Source: Nocardioides zeae (GTDB lineage Bacteria; Actinomycetota; Actinomycetes; Propionibacteriales; Nocardioidaceae). From it: a DNA stretch of 64,000 bases. Positions 27,027 through 34,559 of this stretch are shown here, in pieces. Made by a program: the position numbers and the translations under genes. Every line of letters starts with the position of its first letter. Within the stretch, counting starts at the first letter, position 1. The stretch lies in NCBI RefSeq assembly GCF_030818655.1, contig NZ_JAUTAN010000001.1:62001-126000 (forward strand), written 5' to 3'. Below the pieces are notes generated by a model. The model searched no databases. It was not told where the DNA came from and saw nothing but the letters and a program-made list of their open reading frames with translations.

Positions 27027-27514
27027 CGCGCGCACATCAGCGCCGGTCCGCCCGGCGCGACCAGCGCGGCAGTGCTGTCATCGAGCTGACCTGGTTGGGG
27101 ATCCTCCTGCTGGTCCCGGTGGTCTACATCGTGCTCGCGGTCTTCGAGGTGCAGCGCGGGGCGTTCGGGGTCACGTCCGCCTCCCGGGTCGCGGCGCGGG
27201 CCTACGCGCTGGCGCCGACCCACGAGGAGGGGCTGCGTGCGGCGGAGACCGCCGCCGAGCTGGCGCTGGCCGACCAGGGGGTCGATCGCCCGTTGACGGT
27301 GGACGTCCGGTGCTCCGCGCCGGGTGGGGCCGGTGACGCACGGCGCACGGGGGTCGCCGTGTGCCGCGAGCCCGGCGCGGTCATCACGGTGGTCGTCGGG
27401 ACCAGCACGGAGCTGCCGTTCATGCCGGAGGTGCTGGGCGGGGGTACGCCGACGTTCGCGCTGGAGTCGACGCACGCGGTGCCGTACGGGCAGTTCCGGG
27501 AGGCGGGGCCGTGA
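27023..27514 (+). CDS. TadE-like pilus protein (second copy)
   Basis: 163 residues. It repeats the design of its neighbour: RRDQRGSAVIELTWLGILLLVPVVYIVLAVFEVQRG (cleavage after Gly, Glu at +5, one helix), then an exported domain with two cysteines (CSAPG and VCREPG) that could form a disulfide. It is probably a minor pseudopilin of the same Flp/Tad system. Start and stop overlap both neighbours. Confidence 0.8.
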   Translation: MTRAHQRRSARRDQRGSAVIELTWLGILLLVPVVYIVLAVFEVQRGAFGVTSASRVAARAYALAPTHEEGLRAAETAAELALADQGVDRPLTVDVRCSAPGGAGDARRTGVAVCREPGAVITVVVGTSTELPFMPEVLGGGTPTFALESTHAVPYGQFREAGP

Positions 27515-27963
27515 TCCGCCGCTCGGCGGGCCGCCGCGACCAGCGCGGCCAGACGACGCTGATGATCGTCGGCTTCGCCGGCGTCCTCTTCATGCTCCTG
27601 GCGGTCGTGGTGGACGCCTCCGCGGCGTACCTGCAGCGCCAGGGCCTCGCGACCATCGCCGACGGTGCGGCCCTGGCCGGCGCGGATGCCGGGGCGACGG
27701 GGGAGGAGGTCTACGAGGGCGGGTTCGCCGACGACGGCCGGGCCCGGCAGGGCACCGAGGCGGCGGAGGCTGCGGTGGCGGCGTACCTCGCCGACGTCGA
27801 CGCCCACCGCCGCTACCCGGGGCTCACCTTCACGACCCGGGTCGCCGACGGCAGTGTCGAGGTGCTCGTCTCCGCGCCGCTCGACCTCCCGCTGCAGCTG
27901 CCGGGCGGCCCGGGTGACACCCCGGTCACCGCGTCGGGGAGCGCCGCGCTGCAGCTGGGCTGA
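27511..27963 (+). CDS. TadG-like/Rv3654c-like pilus-associated protein
   Basis: 150 residues, GTG overlapping the previous stop. The N-terminus RRDQRGQTTLMIVGFAGVLFMLLAVVVDASAAYLQRQGLATIADGAALAGA is typical of the TadG-type Flp-associated proteins (one helix, then an AADGAALAGA-like segment). The rest is a short exported beta-rich region. It is the last gene of the pilus operon, followed by dyad repeat A copy 3. Confidence 0.82.
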   Translation: MIRRSAGRRDQRGQTTLMIVGFAGVLFMLLAVVVDASAAYLQRQGLATIADGAALAGADAGATGEEVYEGGFADDGRARQGTEAAEAAVAAYLADVDAHRRYPGLTFTTRVADGSVEVLVSAPLDLPLQLPGGPGDTPVTASGSAALQLG

Positions 27964-27974
27964 TGCGGCCCTCG

Positions 27975-28022
27975 GGACGTCATGCGGTTCGGTGGCCGGG
28001 GGCATCGCCGCGCATGACGTCC
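27975..28022. repeat. 48-bp dyad repeat A, copy 3
   Basis: Same 12-bp arms GGACGTCATGCG/CGCATGACGTCC and length as the copies at 19.3-19.5 kb; only the centre differs. It lies 12 bases after the pilus operon and 26 bases before the -10 of the LacI gene. Confidence 0.85.
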
Positions 28023-28048
28023 GGCGGGGCGACGGGGAAGCGCAGCAC

Positions 28049-28054
28049 TAGGAT
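28049..28054 (+). promoter_or_regulatory. Leaderless-type -10 for the first LacI gene
   Basis: TAGGAT, 6 bases before the ATG at 28061; no Shine-Dalgarno sequence. Confidence 0.55.
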
Positions 28055-28060
28055 CCGGCC

Positions 28061-29098
28061 ATGACGGAGCAGGGCGGGTCCGCGCGGCCCCGGGCGGGCC
28101 GCGCCCCGAGCATGGCGGACGTCGCGGCCCTCGCGGGGGTCTCCCACCAGACGGTCTCGCGGGTGCTCAACGACTCGCCCCAGGTGAAGGGTGCGACCCG
28201 CGAGCGGGTGGTCGCGGCGATCGCCGAGCTCGGGTACCGCCGCAACGGCGCGGCGCGATCGTTGGCGATGAACCGGTCTCGGCGCATCGGGATGGTGGCC
28301 GCGCACCTGGGGTTCTACGGGCCGAGCATGATCGCCTCGTCGATGCAGGACGCGGCGCATGCGGCCGGCTACGAGCTCGCCCTCGTCGGCCTCTCCGAGC
28401 CCACCAGCGCCTCCCTCCGCGCTGCCGTCGACCGCCTCCTCGAGCAGATGGTCGAGGTCATCGTCGTGGCCGCCGCCCACGAGAGCGTCGTCGCCGCCGC
28501 GCGTGACCTCGACCTCCCCGTGCGCCTCGTGCTCACCCAGGGCGTCGGCCCGGAGGAGGACCACGCGGTGGGGATCGACCAGGAGCAGGGCGGGTACGCG
28601 GCCACCGCCCACCTCCTCGACCTCGGCCACCCGCAGGTCGCCCACGTCAGCGGGCCCCTGCGCTGGGTCGAGGCGGCCCAGCGCCGCGAGGGCTGGCTCC
28701 GCGCCCACGCCGAGCGGGGGAAGGAGCCCGGCCTCGAGATCGAGGGCGACTGGACGCCCCCCAGCGGGCACGCCGCCGGGCAGCGGATCGGCAGCGACCC
28801 CAGCGTCTCCGCCGTGTTCGCCGCCAACGACGGGATGGCGCTCGGTGTGCTCACCGGCCTGCACGAGGCGGGCCGATCCGTGCCCGACGACGTCAGCGTC
28901 GTGGGCTTCGACGACATCCCGGAGGCCGCCTACTTCTGGCCTCCGCTCACCACCGTCCGGCAGGACTTCGCCTCCCTCGGTGCCCGCGCCGTCGCCAAGG
29001 CGCTCGACGCCCTGGAGGGCACCGGTGCGGCCCCGTCGAGCCTCACGGTGCCGGCGCTCGTCGAGCGACGCTCGACGGCCGCGCCGCGCCGCGCCTGA
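28061..29098 (+). CDS. LacI-family transcriptional regulator (arabinose region, copy 1)
   Basis: 345 residues. The LacI HTH reads MADVAALAGVSHQTVSRVLN with hinge GYRRNGAARSLAM, followed by a sugar-binding domain with AVFAANDGMALGVL and VPDDVSVVGFDDIPEAAYFWPPLTTV. It is closely similar to the second LacI gene at 35614, including the recognition helix (SHQTVSRV), so both should read related operators such as the TGTTANCG-type sites before galM and the sugar-binding gene. It is probably a pentose-responsive repressor. Repeat elements flank it on both sides. Confidence 0.9.
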   Translation: MTEQGGSARPRAGRAPSMADVAALAGVSHQTVSRVLNDSPQVKGATRERVVAAIAELGYRRNGAARSLAMNRSRRIGMVAAHLGFYGPSMIASSMQDAAHAAGYELALVGLSEPTSASLRAAVDRLLEQMVEVIVVAAAHESVVAAARDLDLPVRLVLTQGVGPEEDHAVGIDQEQGGYAATAHLLDLGHPQVAHVSGPLRWVEAAQRREGWLRAHAERGKEPGLEIEGDWTPPSGHAAGQRIGSDPSVSAVFAANDGMALGVLTGLHEAGRSVPDDVSVVGFDDIPEAAYFWPPLTTVRQDFASLGARAVAKALDALEGTGAAPSSLTVPALVERRSTAAPRRA

Positions 29099-29110
29099 CC
29101 GGCGATCGCG

Positions 29111-29239
29111 CCGCGGACCACGCTGGCGGGTGCCGCGGGCCTCGGTCGGGCTGGCCGGGCGGCGAGAACTGTGCGGCTGGAACGGGTCCCGCTCGATCCG
29201 GGCGACCCCACGCGCACAGTTTCGCCCTGGCCGATCGCC
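29111..29239. repeat. 129-bp direct repeat B, copy 1
   Basis: A 129-bp unit with internal dyad AACTGTGCG ... CGCACAGTT. It differs from copy 2 at only a few positions and begins 13 bases after the LacI gene stop. The interval 29099-29477 holds no gene: it contains this repeat, copy 2, a half copy of repeat A and an operator. Confidence 0.85.
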
Positions 29240-29269
29240 CGCCGCCCTGGCCGATCGCCCGCCGCCCCG

Positions 29270-29398
29270 CCGCGGACTCCGCTGGCGGGTGCCGCGGGCC
29301 TCGGTCGGGCTGGCCGGGCGGCGAGAAATGTGCGGCTGGGACGGGTCCCGCTCGATCCGGGCGACCCCAGGCGCACAGTTTCGCCCTGGCCGATCGCC
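29270..29398. repeat. 129-bp direct repeat B, copy 2
   Basis: Second unit at a 159-bp period; its left dyad arm is AAATGTGCG and the right arm CGCACAGTT. The 30-base spacer repeats the unit's tail (CTGGCCGATCGCC), suggesting a partial duplication. Confidence 0.85.
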
Positions 29399-29419
29399 GC
29401 CGCCCGGCGCCACCGCAAC

Positions 29420-29430
29420 GCATGACGTCC
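29420..29430. repeat. Half copy of dyad repeat A
   Basis: GCATGACGTCC, the right arm of repeat A without a left arm. It lies 22 bases past repeat B copy 2. Confidence 0.5.
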
Positions 29431-29461
29431 GGCGTGAGACGCAGCCACCAGTCCCACCCGA

Positions 29462-29475
29462 TGTTAACGTTCACA
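29462..29475. promoter_or_regulatory. LacI-type operator before the aldose epimerase gene
   Basis: TGTTAACGTTCACA, ending 2 bases before the ATG at 29478. It shares its pattern (TGTNANCGNTNACA) with two sites before the arabinose transporter. Confidence 0.65.
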
Positions 29476-29477
29476 TC

Positions 29478-30539
29478 ATGACGGCGCGCGTGTTCGACCA
29501 GCTCCCCGACGGCCGCGACGTGCACCTCGTGGAGCTCGGGGAAGCGCCTGGTCCGACGCTGAGACTCCTCACCCTCGGCGCTACCGTCCACGACCTCGAG
29601 ATCACCGGCGGCGACGGCGTCCGCCGCCACGTGGCGCTCGGTCACGGGAGCTCGGCGACCTACCTCGCCTCGGGCGACTACATCGGCGGCACTATCGGGC
29701 GCTACGCCAACCGCATCCGCGACGGCCACCTCCCGCTGCCCGATGGCGACCACACGCTCGGCACCCATGACCGCGGCCACCACCTCCACGGCGGGCCGGA
29801 CGGGTTCGACCGCCGGCTCTGGGACCTGCTCGACCACGACGGTCATGAAGCCCGCTTCGGGCTGACCAGCCCCGACGGCGACCAGGGCTTCCCCGGCAAC
29901 CTCGACGTCGAGGTCACCTTCACGGTCACGGACACGTCGGTCGACATCGCGTTCACCGCGACCACCGACCGCACGACCGTCGTGAACCTGACGCAGCACG
30001 CCTACCTCAACCTCGAGGGCCGCGACGCGGGCACGATCGACGGCCACCTGCTGCGGGTGCCAGCCGAGCACTACACCCCCGTCGACGCCGAGGGCATCCC
30101 CACGGGCGACCACGCCCCGGTCGACGGCACCCCCTTCGACCTGCGCGAGCCGCAGCGCCTCGGCGCCGTGCTGCGCACCGACCACCCCCAGCTGCGCGAC
30201 GCCCGCGGCATCGACCACAACCTCGTCGTCGACCCCCCGGCTGACGCCCCGGGAGACGCCGACGGCCTGCGCACGATGGCCGTCCTCACCGCCCCCGCCA
30301 CCCGCACCGAGCTGGTGCTCCGCTCCGACCAGCCGGGCCTGCAGGTCTATACCGGCAACTTCCTCGACGGCGCCCTCCCCGCGGTCGGCGGCGGGCTCTA
30401 CCGGCAGGGCGACGGCATCGCGCTCGAGCCCCAGCTCTTCCCCGACAGCCCCCACCACCCGGCCTGGCCGAGCGCCGTCCTCGAGCCCGGCGAGCGCTAC
30501 ACGGCGCGCCACCAGTGGGTCTTCCGCGCCGCTGACTGA
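29478..30539 (+). CDS. galM: Aldose 1-epimerase (mutarotase)
   Basis: 353 residues. It interconverts alpha and beta anomers of free sugars in the cytoplasm. GalM motifs: GGTIGRYANRIRDG, HHLHGGPDGFDRRLWDL (catalytic His region), NLTQHAYLNLEGR (second His), and the acid/base Glu in IALEPQLFPDSPHHP. It lies at the head of the arabinose gene set under its own LacI-type operator, so it probably serves L-arabinose anomers. No ribosome site is seen; the operator sits where one would be. Confidence 0.9.
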   Translation: MTARVFDQLPDGRDVHLVELGEAPGPTLRLLTLGATVHDLEITGGDGVRRHVALGHGSSATYLASGDYIGGTIGRYANRIRDGHLPLPDGDHTLGTHDRGHHLHGGPDGFDRRLWDLLDHDGHEARFGLTSPDGDQGFPGNLDVEVTFTVTDTSVDIAFTATTDRTTVVNLTQHAYLNLEGRDAGTIDGHLLRVPAEHYTPVDAEGIPTGDHAPVDGTPFDLREPQRLGAVLRTDHPQLRDARGIDHNLVVDPPADAPGDADGLRTMAVLTAPATRTELVLRSDQPGLQVYTGNFLDGALPAVGGGLYRQGDGIALEPQLFPDSPHHPAWPSAVLEPGERYTARHQWVFRAAD

Positions 30540-30628
30540 CGCGGCGCGCGAGCCGCACGTACGGCGCGACCGCGCCCCGCGGCGTACCGGGGTGGGGCGG
30601 TGGACGCCGTCGTCCGGCGCACCCCGAA

Positions 30629-30642
30629 AGTGAGCGTTCACA
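30629..30642. promoter_or_regulatory. LacI-type operator, upstream site of the arabinose transporter
   Basis: AGTGAGCGTTCACA, 115 bases before the binding-protein ATG, of the same pattern as the sites at 29462 and 30685. Confidence 0.6.
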
Positions 30643-30684
30643 TTTCTTCGGAGCGATTTCGCCGGAACTGTTGACGGCGCAGAA

Positions 30685-30698
30685 TGTTAGCGCTCACA
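30685..30698. promoter_or_regulatory. LacI-type operator, promoter-proximal site of the arabinose transporter
   Basis: TGTTAGCGCTCACA, 56 bp after the upstream site (centre to centre). TTGACG at 30671-30676 could be the -35, placing this operator across the promoter core. Confidence 0.65.
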
Positions 30699-30756
30699 CT
30701 CCTCATCAGTGACACCGGTCACAGGGCGACGGAGCCCGTTGGATCTGGAGGAAAGC

Positions 30757-31740
30757 ATGATCAAGAAGACTCTGGTCGCGGCCAGCGTGGTCGCCCTCGG
30801 CGCCGGCACGCTCTCCGCCTGTGGAGGCGACGGGGCGAGCGCCGACGACGGCACGATCACCATGGGCTTCGCCCAGGTCGGCGCCGAGAGCGGGTGGCGC
30901 ACGGCCAACTCCGCCAGCATCCAGGACTCCGCCGAGGAGGCGGGCATCGACCTCAAGTTCACGGATGCCCAGCAGAAGCAGGAGAACCAGATCAAGGCGA
31001 TCCGGTCCTACATCCAGCAGGACGTCGACGTGATCTCCTTCAGCCCCGTCGTCGAGACCGGGTGGGACGCCGTGCTGCAGGAGGCCAAGCGCGCCGGCAT
31101 CCCCGTCATCCTCACCGACCGCGCGGTCGACACCGAGGACGAGTCGCTCTACGTGAGCTTCCTCGGCTCCGACTTCGTCGCCGAGGGCGAGAAGGCCGGC
31201 CAGTGGCTGGTCGACAACGCCGCTGACATGGACGTCGACGGCGACGGCGACATCAACGTCGTCGAGCTCCAGGGCACCACCGGTGCCGCGCCGGCGATCG
31301 ACCGCAAGGAGGGCTTCGAGTCGGTCATCGAGTCCGACCCGACCATCTCCATCGGCGCCTCGCAGACCGGTGACTTCACGCGCGACGGCGGCAAGCAGGT
31401 CATGGAGGCCTTCCTGCAGTCGGAGGACGGCATCGACGTCGTCTACGCCCACAACGACGACATGGGCCTGGGTGCCATCGAGGCGATCGAGGCCGCCGGT
31501 CTCGTGCCCGGCGAGGACATCAAGATCATCACGATCGACGCCGTCAAGGACGGCATGACCGCGCTCGCCGACGGCAAGATCAACTACATCGTCGAGTGCA
31601 ACCCGCTCCTCGGCCCCCAGCTGATGGACCTCGCGCAGAAGGTCATCGACGGCGAGGAGGTGCCGCGCCGCGTGGTCACCGAGGAGACGACCTTCACGCA
31701 GGAGCAGGCCGCCGAGGCGCTGCCCACCCGCGAGTACTGA
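30757..31740 (+). CDS. Pentose/furanose ABC transporter substrate-binding lipoprotein (YtfQ-like)
   Basis: 327 residues from the ATG that follows GGAGGAAAGC. The signal ends in LSAC (lipoprotein). The binding domain closely follows E. coli YtfQ (galactofuranose): IRSYIQQDVDVISFSPVVETGWDAVL, VVELQGTTGAAPAIDRKEGF, QTGDFTRDGGKQVMEAFL and VVYAHNDDMGLGAIEAI. With araBDA downstream, the ligand is probably L-arabinose, perhaps as the furanose. It is the first gene of the transporter operon; a stem-loop follows and may raise its expression over the rest. Confidence 0.87.
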   Translation: MIKKTLVAASVVALGAGTLSACGGDGASADDGTITMGFAQVGAESGWRTANSASIQDSAEEAGIDLKFTDAQQKQENQIKAIRSYIQQDVDVISFSPVVETGWDAVLQEAKRAGIPVILTDRAVDTEDESLYVSFLGSDFVAEGEKAGQWLVDNAADMDVDGDGDINVVELQGTTGAAPAIDRKEGFESVIESDPTISIGASQTGDFTRDGGKQVMEAFLQSEDGIDVVYAHNDDMGLGAIEAIEAAGLVPGEDIKIITIDAVKDGMTALADGKINYIVECNPLLGPQLMDLAQKVIDGEEVPRRVVTEETTFTQEQAAEALPTREY

Positions 31741-31753
31741 GCACCACCCCCAC

Positions 31754-31770
31754 CCCGCGGTCACCGCGGG
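31754..31770 (+). terminator. Stem-loop between binding-protein and ATPase genes
   Basis: CCCGCGGT-C-ACCGCGGG; GCCCGCGG at 31793-31800 could form an alternative larger pairing with the same strand. Such stems after a binding-protein gene commonly act as partial terminators or mRNA stabilisers. Confidence 0.5.
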
Positions 31771-31849
31771 CGCGGTCGGCGATCCCGGCCGTGCCCGCGG
31801 TCACGCACACCCACCAGCACCCGCAGCACCCCACCGCTCGGAGACGACC

Positions 31850-33463
31850 ATGACGCAGACGGACGCCCCGCCGGACACCGGCGCCGGCACGGGCACGGCC
31901 ACGAGTGCCGGGGCCGACCCCGCATCCGACCCCGGCGTCGAGCCCGTGGTCGAGATGCGCGACATCTCGATCACGTTCGGCACCGTGAAGGCGCTCTCCG
32001 ACGTGGCGGTGCGCCTCTACCCCGGTGAGGTGCACGCCCTCATGGGGGAGAACGGCGCGGGCAAGTCCACGCTCATCAAGGCGCTCACGGGCGTCTACTC
32101 GATCGACGCCGGCACCATCCTCGTCGGCGGGCAGCCGCAGGAGTTCGGTTCGCCCGCCGCGGCGCAGGCGGCCGGGATCAGCACGGTCTACCAAGAGGTC
32201 AACCTGGTGCCGAACCTGACCGTCGCCGAGAACATGATGCTCGGCCGCGAGCCGCGCCGGCTCGGGATGATCGACCACCGGGCCATGAACCGCCAGGCCG
32301 GCGCCACGCTGGAGCGCCTCGGCCTCGAGGTCGACCCCAGGTCGACCCTCGGCGACCACCCCATCGCCGTGCAGCAGCTCGTCGCGATCGCCCGTGCGGT
32401 CGACGTCGAGGCCCGCGTGCTCATCCTCGACGAGCCCACCTCGAGCCTGGACGCCGACGAGGTCGAGAAGCTCTTCGAGGTGATGCGGCGCCTGCGCGCC
32501 GACGGCGTCGCCATCGTCTTCGTCTCCCACTTCCTCGACCAGATCTACGCGATCGCCGACCGCATGACGGTGCTGCGCAACGGCCGCCTGGTCGAGGAGC
32601 GGATGGTCGCCACCACCACCCAGCTCGAGCTCGTGCAGCTCATGATCGGCCGCGACCTCGCCGTGCTCGACGAGCTCGACCGCGATCCCGCGGGCGACGC
32701 CGACCGCGGTACGCCGCTGCTCACCGCCGTCGGGCTCGGACGGCGCGGCTCGCTCGAGGCCACGGACCTGGAGCTCTACGAGGGCGAGGTCATCGGCGTC
32801 GCCGGACTCCTGGGCTCCGGTCGCACCGAGCTGGCCCGCCTGCTGTTCGGCGCCGACACCGCCGACGAGGGCGCGCTGGAGACCCGCTCCTCGCGCCGGC
32901 GCTGGCGCAGCCCGCGGCACGCCATCGACCGCAAGATCGCGTTCTCCAGCGAGGACCGCAAGGGCGAGGGCGTCATCGCCGACCTCAGCGTCGCCGACAA
33001 CATGCTCCTCGCGCTCCAGGCCTCCCGCGGCTGGCTCCGGCCGATCCCGCAGGCGGTGCGCACGCAGCTGGTGGCCGAGTACATCGAGGCCCTCGACATC
33101 CGGCCGGCCGACCCCCACGCCCTGATGCGCAACCTGTCCGGCGGCAACCAGCAGAAGGTGTTGCTGGCGCGCTGGCTGATCACGAAGCCCGACCTGCTCA
33201 TCCTCGACGAGCCCACCCGCGGCATCGACATCGGCGCCAAGACGCAGATCCAGGCGCTCGTCGCCGACCTCGCGTCGAAGGGCATGGGTGTCGTCTTCAT
33301 CTCCGCGGAGCTCGAGGAGGTGCTGCGCCTCTCCGACCGCCTGGTCGTGATGCGCGACCGCCGCAAGATCGCCGAGCGCCGCAACGACGGCGTCAGCGTC
33401 AGCGACGTGCTGGAGATCATCGCGGGCGAGGCCCGCTCCGAGGAGGAGGCGGCCCGTGCCTGA
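31850..33463 (+). CDS. Sugar ABC transporter ATP-binding protein, two ABC domains (YtfR/AraG-like)
   Basis: 537 residues with tandem ABC domains. The first has Walker A GENGAGKSTLIK and Walker B VLILDEPTSSLD. The second has the degenerate Walker A GLLGSGRTELAR usual in the monosaccharide importers (CUT2 family), the signature LSGGNQQKVLLARWL and Walker B LLILDEPTRGID. It energises pentose uptake with the two permeases that follow. An acidic, proline-rich leader of about 30 residues precedes the first domain. Its stop lies within the start of the next gene. Confidence 0.92.
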   Translation: MTQTDAPPDTGAGTGTATSAGADPASDPGVEPVVEMRDISITFGTVKALSDVAVRLYPGEVHALMGENGAGKSTLIKALTGVYSIDAGTILVGGQPQEFGSPAAAQAAGISTVYQEVNLVPNLTVAENMMLGREPRRLGMIDHRAMNRQAGATLERLGLEVDPRSTLGDHPIAVQQLVAIARAVDVEARVLILDEPTSSLDADEVEKLFEVMRRLRADGVAIVFVSHFLDQIYAIADRMTVLRNGRLVEERMVATTTQLELVQLMIGRDLAVLDELDRDPAGDADRGTPLLTAVGLGRRGSLEATDLELYEGEVIGVAGLLGSGRTELARLLFGADTADEGALETRSSRRRWRSPRHAIDRKIAFSSEDRKGEGVIADLSVADNMLLALQASRGWLRPIPQAVRTQLVAEYIEALDIRPADPHALMRNLSGGNQQKVLLARWLITKPDLLILDEPTRGIDIGAKTQIQALVADLASKGMGVVFISAELEEVLRLSDRLVVMRDRRKIAERRNDGVSVSDVLEIIAGEARSEEEAARA

Positions 33464-34559
33464 GACCCTGACCCCGGTGCCGGAGACCGCGGCGTCCCCG
33501 CCCGCCGGCGAGGCCGGTCCCGCCCGGCCCTCGCTCGCCGCCCGCGTCGTCGCGCACCCCCTGCTGTGGCCCGTGCTCGCGCTCGTCGTGCTGCTCGCCG
33601 TCAACGTCGCCGCCAGCCCGGGCTTCCTCGAGGTGCGGATGCAGGACGGCCACCTCTTCGGCAGCGTCGTGGACATCCTCCGCAACAGCGCCCCGGTCAT
33701 GCTCGTCGCGACCGGCATGACGCTGGTGATCGCGACCCGCGGCATCGACCTCTCGGTCGGCGCCATCGCCGCCATCGCGGGCGCCATCGCCTGCACCCAG
33801 ATCGTGGGGGCCGCCGACCAGGGCGCCGCGGGCGCGGCGATCATCGCCTGCACGACGGCGCTCGCGGTCTGCGTGCTGCTCGGCCTCTGGAACGGCTTCC
33901 TCGTCGCCGTCGTCGGCATCCAGCCGATCATCGCGACGCTGGTGCTCATGGTCGCCGGACGCGGCCTCGCGATGCTCGTGACCGACGGCCAGATCACCAC
34001 CGTCAACAACGACACCTTCTCGGCCCTGGCCTCCGGCTTCGTGCTGACGCTCCCGATCGCCCTCGTGATCGCGCTCGGCGTCGTGGGCCTGACGGCGCTG
34101 CTCACGCGTCGTACGGCGCTGGGGATGCTCATCGAGGCCGTCGGCATCAACCCCGAGGCGAGCCGGCTCGCCGGCGTGCGGTCGCGCACGATCATCTGGA
34201 CCGTCTACGTCTTCGCCGGCCTGTGCGCCGGCATCGCGGGCCTCATCATCGCGGCCAACACGAGCTCGGTGAACGCCAACAGCCTCGGCCTGTGGATCGA
34301 GCTCGACGCGATCCTCGCCGTCGTCATCGGCGGCACGTCGCTCGCGGGCGGCCGGTTCTCGCTCGCCGGCACGCTCGTCGGCGCGATCTTCATCGCCACC
34401 CTCGCCCGCACGATCCCCACGATCGGGATCCCGTCAGAGGCCAACTACCTGTTCAAGGCCGTGGTGGTCATCCTCGTCTGCCTCCTCCAGTCGCCCCGGG
34501 CCCGCGCCTCGCTGCGGTCGGCGCTGACGCCCCGCTCCGCGAAGGGAGCCTCCGCATGA
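33456..34559 (+). CDS. Sugar ABC transporter permease 1 (YtfT-like)
   Basis: 367 residues, GTG overlapping the ATPase gene by 8 bases. About nine hydrophobic helices, with the CUT2 permease loop IATRGIDLSVGAIAAIAGAIA and VIGGTSLAGGRFSLAGTLVG. As in the ytfQRT-yjfF system, it is paired with a second permease to make a heterodimeric channel. Its stop overlaps the ATG of the second permease. Confidence 0.9.
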   Translation: MPETLTPVPETAASPPAGEAGPARPSLAARVVAHPLLWPVLALVVLLAVNVAASPGFLEVRMQDGHLFGSVVDILRNSAPVMLVATGMTLVIATRGIDLSVGAIAAIAGAIACTQIVGAADQGAAGAAIIACTTALAVCVLLGLWNGFLVAVVGIQPIIATLVLMVAGRGLAMLVTDGQITTVNNDTFSALASGFVLTLPIALVIALGVVGLTALLTRRTALGMLIEAVGINPEASRLAGVRSRTIIWTVYVFAGLCAGIAGLIIAANTSSVNANSLGLWIELDAILAVVIGGTSLAGGRFSLAGTLVGAIFIATLARTIPTIGIPSEANYLFKAVVVILVCLLQSPRARASLRSALTPRSAKGASA

